Part shown: piece after piece, positions 57,356 to 64,000 of the stretch
Numbering within the stretch: position 1 is the first letter of the stretch
Layout of the letters: the number at the start of each line of letters is the position of its first letter
Assembly (NCBI GenBank): GCA_963715025.1
Contig: CAVQQQ010000009.1
Location: 1,178,001-1,242,000, forward strand
Length of the DNA: 64,000 nt
Source of the DNA: DASSJT01 sp963715025
GTDB lineage: Bacteria > Actinomycetota > Actinomycetes > Actinomycetales > Dermatophilaceae
Direction of reading: 5' to 3'
Position numbers and translations under genes: made by a program
The notes under the pieces: generated by a model
The model's input: only the letters and a program-made list of their open reading frames with translations
Databases searched by the model: none
Told to the model about the DNA's origin: nothing

Positions 57356-57411
57356 CTCCGTGTGGAGGTTGAGCGCCGCGGGTTTCACGCCACGTCAACC
57401 TCCAAACGGAG
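57356..57411. terminator. long inverted repeat downstream of gntR
   Basis: 17-bp arms, one mismatch: CTCCGTGTGGAGGTTGA (57356-57372) and TCAACCTCCAAACGGAG (57395-57411). It lies just past the gntR stop and probably ends that transcript; could also be an operator. Confidence 0.6.
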
Positions 57412-57417
57412 AACCCC

Positions 57418-58158
57418 CTACCGCTCGTCGACCATGATGTCGATCGAGTAGTCCTCGGCGCGGTAACAGTGGTCGCCGTACTCGATCGCCTGCCCGGCAG
57501 CGTCGAACGCCAGCCGGGTCATGGTCAGCACCGGCTGGCCGCCGCGGAGCTTGAGGCTGCGCCGCTCGGCCGGCGTGGGCATGCGCGCGCCGATGGTCTG
57601 GCGGGCCACTACCGGCTTCACGCCTCGGGCGCGCAGCGCGGCATAGAGTCCGGTCGCCTCGAGCTCGGCGCGGGAGATGTCGCCGTATGCCGGTGGCAGC
57701 CAGTTGTGAAGGATGGCCAGGGGCGAGTCCCCGGCGAACCTGAGCCGCACCGTGGACAGCAGCACGGTGTGCGGCGGGAGGTCGAGCGCGGCTGCGGCGA
57801 CCTCGTTCTCGAGCAACTCGTGCTCGAGGACCTCGGTGTGCGGCGTCCGGCCCTCGCGGGCCAGGTCGTCGAAGAGGCTGGTCAGCTCGGCACGGCGGTG
57901 GACCTTGCGGTTGGCGACCGTAGTGCCCAGGCCTCGCCGTCGCACGAGCAAGCCGTGGTCGACCATCTCCTGGATGGCGCGCCGCACCGTCGGGCGGGAT
58001 AGTTGAAGCCGCTCGGCGAGAGCGATTTCGTTCTCGAACGAATCGCCCGGCTGGAGTCGGCCATCTCCGATCGCCGCGCTGAGCTGCTCGGAAAGCTGGT
58101 GGTACAGGGGCACAGGGGAGGCGCGATCGATGCTCACGCTCACCTGTTGCGCCGCCAT
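57418..58158 (-). CDS. GntR/UTRA-family regulator of the inositol operon
   Basis: 246-residue repressor with an N-terminal GntR winged helix (LAERLQLSRPTVRRAIQEMV) and a C-terminal UTRA ligand domain (GRTPHTEVLEHELLE, GQPVLTMTRLAFD). Divergent from the iol genes across 150 bases, so it is the likely inositol-responsive regulator; the ligand is inferred. ATG at 58158. Confidence 0.9.
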   Translation of the reverse strand: MAAQQVSVSIDRASPVPLYHQLSEQLSAAIGDGRLQPGDSFENEIALAERLQLSRPTVRRAIQEMVDHGLLVRRRGLGTTVANRKVHRRAELTSLFDDLAREGRTPHTEVLEHELLENEVAAAALDLPPHTVLLSTVRLRFAGDSPLAILHNWLPPAYGDISRAELEATGLYAALRARGVKPVVARQTIGARMPTPAERRSLKLRGGQPVLTMTRLAFDAAGQAIEYGDHCYRAEDYSIDIMVDER

Positions 58159-58217
58159 GGGGCGAGCCTACTGGACATGATCAGGAAGTCCATACGTGAG
58201 AATGTCAGGACAAAGTA

Positions 58218-58246
58218 TTGACAGGAATTTGTGGAGAAGGCACTGT
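58218..58246 (+). promoter_or_regulatory. iol operon promoter and operator candidate
   Basis: TTGACA (58218-58223), 17-base spacer, CACTGT (58241-58246). TGTCAGGAC at 58204 and TTGACAGGA at 58218 are related half-sites that could bind the GntR protein. Confidence 0.4.
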
Positions 58247-58308
58247 GATCTCGACGCCGCGTCGCGCGCCATCCGGGAGCCGAGCGGACTGACTCAAGGG
58301 AGAGCGGC

Positions 58309-59316
58309 ATGCGCATCGGGCTGGCCGGAGTCGGCAGGATCGGCGCCTTCCACGCCCAGACCCTGTCCGGGCTGGATGCAGTGCACGAGGTCGTTGTCAC
58401 CGATGCCAACACCGATGCCGCGCAGGCCGTCGCCACCGAGCAGGGCCTGGGATTCGCGCCCGACGTGGACAGCCTCCTGCGGCAGGTCGATGCCTTCGTC
58501 ATCGCCACCGCCACGCCCGGCCACGCGCCGCTCTTGAGGCAGGCCCTGGCAGCGGGCGTCCCAACGTTCTGCGAGAAGCCGGTGGCGGCCACGCTGGAGG
58601 ACACCCTCGACCTGGCTCGCGTGGCTGCCTCGACTGACGTGCCGGTGCACGTCGGATTCCAGCGGCGATTCGACGTCGGCTACCAGCGGGCGCGGAAAGC
58701 CGTGCAGTCTGGCGAGCTGGGCTTCATCCACACGATCCGGGCGAACACCAACGACCAGTCGCCGCCCCACGCCTCCTACATCCCCACCTCGGGCGGCCTC
58801 TTCCGGGACTGCAGCGTGCACGACTTCGACATCATCCGCTTCGTCAGCGGGCGCGAGGTCGTAGCCGTCTACGCAACCGGGGCCAACAAGGGCGCCGCCT
58901 TCTTCCGTGAAGCCGGCGACGTCGACACCGCCGCTGCCGTCCTGACTCTCGACGACGGCACCCTCGTCACCGCGTCGGCCACGCGGTACAACGGCGCCGG
59001 CCACGACGTCCGCATGGAGGTCATGGGCGAGAAGGGCAGCATCGGGGTCGGGCTTGACGACTCGCTCGCGCTGACCTCGGCCGAGGAGGGGGTGGACTGG
59101 CCACGAGGCCCGCAGAAGTGGTCGTTCATGGAGCGCTTCCTCCCTGCCTACCGTGCCGAGCTCGTCGCCTTCACCGCGGTTGCGGCCGGGCGAGAGCCTT
59201 CTCCTTGCACGATTGACGACGCGCTCCAGGCCTTCCGCACCGCCGAGGCCTGCGAGCTGTCCCGCGCCCAGAACCGTCCTGTCCAGCTCAGCGACATCGC
59301 TGGCGCCGACCTCTGA
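58309..59316 (+). CDS. iolG: inositol 2-dehydrogenase-like oxidoreductase
   Basis: 335-residue Gfo/Idh/MocA enzyme. Rossmann motif GLAGVGRIGAFHA, catalytic Lys in CEKPVA, and Asp/His of the DCSVHDFDIIRFVSG motif. It should oxidise myo-inositol to 2-keto-myo-inositol. ATG follows GGGAGAGC. First gene of the operon; the next starts nine bases later. Confidence 0.9.
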   Translation: MRIGLAGVGRIGAFHAQTLSGLDAVHEVVVTDANTDAAQAVATEQGLGFAPDVDSLLRQVDAFVIATATPGHAPLLRQALAAGVPTFCEKPVAATLEDTLDLARVAASTDVPVHVGFQRRFDVGYQRARKAVQSGELGFIHTIRANTNDQSPPHASYIPTSGGLFRDCSVHDFDIIRFVSGREVVAVYATGANKGAAFFREAGDVDTAAAVLTLDDGTLVTASATRYNGAGHDVRMEVMGEKGSIGVGLDDSLALTSAEEGVDWPRGPQKWSFMERFLPAYRAELVAFTAVAAGREPSPCTIDDALQAFRTAEACELSRAQNRPVQLSDIAGADL

Positions 59317-59325
59317 GGAGCCCGG

Positions 59326-60360
59326 ATGACCGCCATCGCCGACGAAGCCGCCGGACGCAGCCCGACCCCGCTGGCCGCGCGGGTGGCCGCGGCGCCCATC
59401 TCGTGGGGCGTGTGCGAGGTACCCGGTTGGGGTCACCAGCTGGCGCCAGACATCGTCCTGGGGCAGATGCGCGAACTCGGCATCGCCGCCACGGAGTTCG
59501 GCCCGGAGGGCTTCCTGCCCGACGCACCTGAGGACAAGGCAGCGACGCTGCGCGGCTTCGGCCTCAAAGCCGTCGGTCAGTTCGTGCCCGTGGTGCTCCA
59601 TGACCCGGGCCATGACCCGCTACCTGAGGTCCATGCGGCGATGGACGGGCTGGTGGCCGCGCACGCCTCCACCGTGGTCGTCGCGGCGGCGACCGGCCTC
59701 GACGGCTACGACGCGAAGCCCACTCTCGACGACACCGGCTGGGCCACCCTCCTCGCGCACCTCGACCGGATCAGCGACGCGGCCTCGGCCCGCGGCCTCA
59801 CCGCCACACTGCACCCCCATGTCGGCACCATGGTCGAGTCCGGGGAGGAGACCCAGCGGGTGCTCGACGGCTCCCGCATCGGCCTCTGCCTGGACACCGG
59901 ACACCTGCTCATCGGAGGAGGGGATCCCGTGGCAGTTGCCCAGCAGTACCCGGAGCGGATCGCGCACACCCACCTCAAGGACGTGGTCCTCGCCATGGCG
60001 CAGCGGGTCCAGTCGGGCGCTGCCACCTACACCGCGGCCGTAGCGGAAGGCATGTACGTGCCCCTCGGTCAGGGCGACGTCGACATCGCGGCGATCGTCT
60101 CCGCTCTGGAGAACAGCGGGTATGCCGGCTGGTACGTCCTGGAGCAGGACACCATCCTCACGGCGGAGCCCGGGTCAGGCGATTCGGGGCCCGATCCGGT
60201 GGCCGACGTCCGCGCCTCGGTCGACTATCTGCTGTCGGTCGCCCAGAGCCCGACGAGAGATGGCGGCGCTGCGAGCCCGGCATCCGCCGGAGAACCGCCT
60301 CAGCGGCCCGCCTCTGGACCCATGACCATCAGCAGCGAGAAAGGTGGCTCGCATGGCTGA
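59326..60360 (+). CDS. iolE: IolE/IolH-like TIM-barrel protein
   Basis: 344-residue xylose-isomerase-like TIM barrel. APISWGVCEVPGWGHQL is the IolE signature; metal ligands include LCLDTGHL, HTHLKD and LEQD. IolE dehydrates 2-keto-myo-inositol; IolH is a close relative, so the assignment between them is not certain. A Pro/Ser-rich tail of about 35 residues is added at the end. GAGGAG precedes the ATG; the stop overlaps iolC. Confidence 0.85.
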   Translation: MTAIADEAAGRSPTPLAARVAAAPISWGVCEVPGWGHQLAPDIVLGQMRELGIAATEFGPEGFLPDAPEDKAATLRGFGLKAVGQFVPVVLHDPGHDPLPEVHAAMDGLVAAHASTVVVAAATGLDGYDAKPTLDDTGWATLLAHLDRISDAASARGLTATLHPHVGTMVESGEETQRVLDGSRIGLCLDTGHLLIGGGDPVAVAQQYPERIAHTHLKDVVLAMAQRVQSGAATYTAAVAEGMYVPLGQGDVDIAAIVSALENSGYAGWYVLEQDTILTAEPGSGDSGPDPVADVRASVDYLLSVAQSPTRDGGAASPASAGEPPQRPASGPMTISSEKGGSHG

Positions 60361-61331
60361 GCCCGCGCCCGACCACGCAGCCTACGACCTCATCGCCATG
60401 GGGCGCACGGGAGTCGACATCTACCCGCTCGACCACGGCGTGGGCCTGGAGGACGTCAAGACATTCGAGAAGTTCCTGGGCGGCAGCGCCACCAACGTCG
60501 CCGTAGCGGCCGCCCGCTACCAGCGCCGGGCCGCTCTCATCACCCGCACCGGGCATGACCCCTTCGGCCGCTACGTCAAGCGGGAGGCGGCCCGCCTCGG
60601 CGTCGACCCGGCATACATCTCCGAGGTCGACGGACCGCCCACCCCGGTGACGTTCTGCGAGGTCTTTCCGCCGGACAACTTCCCGCTCTACTTCTACCGC
60701 TACCCGATCGCCCCCGACCTGCTGATCGAGGCCGGCGACCTGCCGCTGGAGGCGATCCGCGACGCTCGCATCTTCTGGGCGACGGTCACCGGCCTGTTCG
60801 CAGGAGCCCAGCCGCGACGCGCACTTCGCGGCCTGGGATGCCCGGGGCCGGAAGGAGCACACGATCCTGGATCTCGACTACCGGCCGATGTTCTGGCCGC
60901 ACCCGCAGGAGGCACACGCGCAGGTCGCCAAGGCGCTCGAGCACGTGACCGTGGCGGTGGGCAACCGCGAGGAGTGCGAGGTGGCCGTCGGCGAGACCGA
61001 GCCGCAGCGGGCGGCCGACGCGCTGCTGGAGCGCGGTCTCGAGCTGGCCATCGTCAAGCAGGGCCCCAAGGGCGTGCTCGCCGCCACCCGCGAGGAGCGC
61101 CTCGAGGTTCCGCCGTTCCCGGTGGAGGTGGTCAACGGGCTCGGAGCCGGCGACGCGTTCGGCGGCGCGCTGGTGCATGGCCTGCTCAGCGGGTGGCCGC
61201 TGCGGCGGATCCTCGAGTTCGCCAATGTGGCTGGTGCCATCGTGGCCTCCCGCTTGGAGTGCTCGACGGCGATGCCCACCGAGTTCGAGGTGGAGGCCCA
61301 GCTGGCCTCCCAGCGGGGGAGGGCCGAGTGA
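60353..61331 (+). pseudogene. iolC: 5-dehydro-2-deoxygluconokinase, +1 frameshift
   Basis: PfkB-family kinase, 325 residues when corrected. N-terminal part AMGRTGVDIYPLDHG and KFLGGSATNVAVAAARYQRR; C-terminal GPKGVLAA and GLGAGDAFGGALVHGLL with the catalytic Asp. Reading stops making sense after WATVTGL: removing one T of the TT at 60797-60798 gives LSQEPSRDAHFAAWDARGRK and joins the two halves. Either decayed or a sequence error. The stop overlaps the next ATG (TGATG). Confidence 0.9.
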
Positions 61332-62210
61332 TGGACGTTGCCGCGATCACCGAGGTGCGGGCCACGCGGCCGCAGCAGATCGAGGAGTCCTGGGACGCCA
61401 GACCGCGCCGTCCCCTGCTCGGACCTGACGGCCGGCTGCTCATCGTTGCCGCCGACCACCCGGCGCGCGGCGCGCTGGGGGTGCGCGGCCACAGCGGCGC
61501 CATGGCCAGCCGCAGCGACCTGCTCGACCGCCTGGCCACCGCGCTGTCGCGGCCCGGGGTCGACGGCGTGCTCGGGACCCCCGACATCCTCGACGACCTG
61601 CTCCTGATGGGGGCGCTCGAGGGCAAGGTCGTCATCGGCTCGATGAACCGCGGCGGCCTGCAGGGGGCGACGTTCGAGCTGGACGACCGGTTCACGGCAT
61701 ACACCGCCAAGGAGATCGCCAAGCGCGGCCTCGACGGCGGCAAGATGCTGACCCGCATCGCTCTCGGCGAGCCGGGCACCGTGGCCACCCTCGAAGCCAG
61801 CGCCGTGGCCGTCACGAAGCTCGCTCGCCGCGGGCTCATGGCGATGGTCGAGCCCTTCCTGTCGGTCCGCGAGGGGGGCCGGGTCATCAACCAGCTCGAT
61901 CCCGACTCGACGATCAAGTCGATCCACATCGCCAGCGGGCTGGGCGCGTCCAGCGCGCACACCTGGCTCAAGCTCCCGGTAGTCGACGACCTCGAGCGGG
62001 TCATGGACGCCACGACTCTGCCCACCCTGCTGCTCGGCGGCGACCCGGACGGCGACCCTCGACGAGACCTACGACTCGTGGGGCAAGGCCCTGGAGCTGC
62101 CGCCCGTGCGCGGCCTCGTCGTGGGACGCGCACTGCTCTATCCTCCCGACGCCGACGTCGCCGCAGCGGTCGACATCGCCGCGGAGCTGGTCCACGGAGT
62201 GTCGCGATGA
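61331..62210 (+). pseudogene. class I aldolase-like (Cgl0159/IolJ-type), +1 frameshift
   Basis: DeoC/LacD-type TIM barrel found in actinobacterial iol operons, 292 residues when corrected; probably cleaves the DKGP intermediate, by context. Sequence includes LLIVAADHPARGALG, TPDILDDLLLMG, MNRGGLQGATFELDDR and IHIASGLGASSAHTW. Near 62059 one extra base separates LLLGGDPDGDP from DETYDSWGKALELPPVRGLV; dropping it restores the full end VGRALLYPPDADVAA. ATG at 61331; stop overlaps iolB. Confidence 0.85.
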
Positions 62211-63194
62211 GCGACAACGCCCGCTGGGTGCTGCCGTTCGGGTCGGCCAAGGCCGACGGCTACGACGTTGCCGTCACGCCCGACCGCGACGACTGGCAGC
62301 ACACGGGCCTGTATGCCGCTGGCCTGGCAGCCGGGGAAAGCCGTGAGGTTGCCGCCGGCGACTTCGAGTACATCGTGGTGCCGCTGGCGGGCTCCGTCAC
62401 CGTCGAGGTCGCCGGCCGGAAGATCGTGCTCGTGGGCCGCGACTCGGTTTTCGCGGGCGCAACCGATGTCGCGTACGTGCCCCGGGGGGAGGGGTTCGTC
62501 GTCACCAGCGCGCTGGGAGCCCGGGTGGCCCTGGCCTTCGCGCGCGCCGCCGAGCGCGAGCAGCCGCTTCCCGCACGTCACATCCACGCCGACGAGGTGC
62601 CCGTCGAGCTGCGCGGCGCTGGCACGGGCCTCGCGCGAGGTGCGCAACTTCGGCACACCCGCGGTCCTCGAAGCCGACTCGCTCATCGCCTGCGAGGTCA
62701 TCACGCCCGCCGGCAACTGGTCTTCCTACCCGCCGCACAAGCACGACGAGGAGCGTGAGGGCGAGGAGACCGACCTCGAGGAGATCTACTACTTCGAGCT
62801 CCAGCCCGAGGCCTCCCCGACTTTGTCTGCGGGAGGAGCGCCGGAAGCCCCGATTCCGCCGGCCGACCGCTCCCCCGGCATACAAAGTGCGGGGGTGGAG
62901 GGGCACCCACAGCGGCAGCCATTCGCCTACCAGCGGGTCTACGGCAGCGCGGAGCGGCCGATCGACGTGCTTGCAGAGGTGCGCACCGGCGATGTCGTGC
63001 TGGTGCCCCACGGCTGGCACGGCCCGGCCATGGCCCCGCCCGGCTACGACCTCTACTACCTCAACGTCATGGCCGGCCCCGGCGCGACCCGGGCCTGGCT
63101 GATCTGCGACGACCCGGCCCACGCGTGGGTCCGTGACACGTGGGCGAACCAGGACATCGACCCCCGACTTCCCCTGCGAGGAGCATCGTCATGA
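62207..63194 (+). pseudogene. iolB: 5-deoxy-glucuronate isomerase, +1 frameshift and in-frame insert
   Basis: IolB cupin, 328 residues when corrected (family about 270-300). N-terminal WVLPFGSAKADGYDVAVTPD and DFEYIVVPLAGS; C-terminal SSYPPHKHDEE (metal site), LEEIYYFELQPE, FAYQRVYG and VLVPHGWHGPAMAPPGYDLY. Near 62627 one G of GGG must be removed to join GAGTASREVRNFGTP. A segment of about 27-35 residues between FELQPE and FAYQRVYG is extra to the family and lies in an inverted-repeat element. Confidence 0.9.
62815..62895. mobile_element. 81-bp inverted-repeat insertion inside iolB
   Basis: CCCCGACTTTGT (62815-62826) and ACAAAGTGCGGGGG (62882-62895) are imperfect inverted ends around a Pro/Ala-coding core. 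It is in frame (81 = 27 codons) and sits exactly where IolB relatives have no sequence. It resembles a small nonautonomous repeat; no other copy was found in this window. Confidence 0.5.
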
Positions 63195-64000
63195 CGGCCG
63201 ACAACTCCGCAACGGTGCGGCTGACCGTGGCCCAGGCACTCGTCCGCTTCCTCTCGGTGCAGCACTCCGAGCGCGATGGCGAGCGGCAGAAGCTCTTCGC
63301 GGGCTGCTTCGGCATCTTCGGCCACGGCAACGTCGCCGGAGTCGGGCAGGCCCTGCTCCAGCAGGAGGTCGAGGCCGGGACGTTCGAGAAAGCCGGGCTG
63401 CCCTACGTCCTCGCGCGCAACGAACAGGCCATGGTGCACACCGCCGTCGCCTACGCCCGCCAGAAGGACCGGCTCCAGATCTGGGCCTGTACTGCCTCGG
63501 TCGGGCCAGGCTCGACGAACATGCTCACCGGCGCCGCGCTCGCGACCATCAACCGGATCCCGGTGCTGCTACTGCCCTCGGGGACCTTTGCGACCCGGGT
63601 CTCGTCCCCGGTGCTCCAGGAGCTCGAGAGCTCGTATGCCGGTGACGTCACCGTCAACGACGCGTTTCGTCCGCTGTCGCGCTACTTCGACCGGGTGACC
63701 CGTCCCGAGCAGCTGCCCTCGGCGCTGCTGAACGCCATGCGGGTCCTCACCGATCCGGTAGAGACGGGCGCGGTCACGTTGGCTCTGCCGCAGGATGTGC
63801 AGGCGGAGGCGCATGAGTGGCCGGTCGAGCTCTTCGACGAGCGCACCTGGCATGTGGCGCGACCACCGGCCGAGGCTTCCCGGATCGCCGCGGCTGCCAG
63901 CCTGATTCGCAGCGCGAAGCGACCGCTGGTGGTTGCCGGCGGAGGCGTCCACTACTCGGGCGCAGAAGAGGCGCTGCGCGAGTTCGTCGACTCCACGGGC
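63191..64000 (+). CDS. iolD: 3D-trihydroxycyclohexane-1,2-dione hydrolase, 3' end outside window
   Basis: Thiamine-diphosphate enzyme that opens the inositol ring. 270 uninterrupted codons are present: FGIFGHGNVAGVGQAL, YVLARNEQAMVHTAVAYARQ (ThDP Glu) and ACTASVGPGSTNMLTGAA. ATG overlaps the iolB stop by four bases. The rest of the pyruvate-oxidase-like domains lie beyond 64000. Confidence 0.96.
   Translation, partial: MTADNSATVRLTVAQALVRFLSVQHSERDGERQKLFAGCFGIFGHGNVAGVGQALLQQEVEAGTFEKAGLPYVLARNEQAMVHTAVAYARQKDRLQIWACTASVGPGSTNMLTGAALATINRIPVLLLPSGTFATRVSSPVLQELESSYAGDVTVNDAFRPLSRYFDRVTRPEQLPSALLNAMRVLTDPVETGAVTLALPQDVQAEAHEWPVELFDERTWHVARPPAEASRIAAAASLIRSAKRPLVVAGGGVHYSGAEEALREFVDSTG

Noticed and set aside
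60344..62758. 804-codon frame that looks like an iolC-aldolase-iolB fusion protein
   Set aside because: It combines the start of iolC, the antisense-free start of the aldolase and of iolB only because each gene has a +1 shift; between them it reads meaningless Arg-rich sequence.

Overview
The window is about 70% G+C and carries the chromosome replication origin of an actinobacterium. The gene order gyrB // dciA-recF-gnd-dnaN-oriC-dnaA-rpmH-rnpA-yidD-yidC-khpB-rsmG-parA-parB-trxA-trxB-antisigma-sigM-pseudokinase-murJ-DUF6049-NUDIX-CCA transferase, followed by ino1-padR-PBP-GT87-rpsF-ssb-rpsR-rplI, is the conserved actinobacterial order. It resembles the Mycobacterium tuberculosis Rv3907-Rv3924 and Rv0046c-Rv0056 regions. 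Base composition and the details of the proteins fit Micrococcales, probably Intrasporangiaceae; that family assignment is inference.

Layout. 1-1566: 5' part of gyrB on the minus strand. 1898-12696: an accessory block lying where dciA and gyrB are usually adjacent. It holds a protealysin-like protease with an emfourin-type inhibitor, an SDR protein, a metallophosphoesterase, a translationally coupled four-gene signalling operon (GAF hybrid histidine kinase, single-domain receiver, receiver-class III cyclase, PGM1-like ATP-grasp ligase), a small Cys-containing ORF and a CRP-family regulator. 12808-23227: the replication, ribosomal protein L34/RNase P and membrane-insertase genes around oriC (16981-17543). 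23228-27261: a gene-poor spacer with four parS sites and a decayed IS21-family element; a fifth parS lies inside parA. 27262-41669: parAB, thioredoxin system, SigM and a membrane anti-sigma candidate, a frameshifted pseudokinase, MurJ, DUF6049, NUDIX and CCA-adding enzyme. 41909-45281: a PP2C-FHA-Ser/Thr kinase operon. 45430-47811: a secreted metalloprotease with three CWB2 repeats. 47895-57220: inositol-phosphate synthase, PadR, a SIG-E sigma factor with a membrane partner, a class A PBP, a GT87 enzyme and the S6-SSB-S18-L9 operon. 57418-64000: a divergent GntR regulator and a myo-inositol catabolic operon (iolG, iolE/H, iolC, aldolase, iolB, iolD) running off the end.

Points of interest. 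A sensor-kinase/cyclase/CRP/ligase module could be a self-contained second-messenger system. A 7-mer GGCATAC/GTATGCC is strongly over-represented and is made with rare Ala and Tyr codons. An 81-bp inverted-repeat insertion lies in frame in iolB. Four conserved genes (the pseudokinase, iolC, the aldolase, iolB) each carry a single +1 frameshift, which may be sequencing error or real decay and should be checked before any functional inference. No tRNA, rRNA or CRISPR array was seen.
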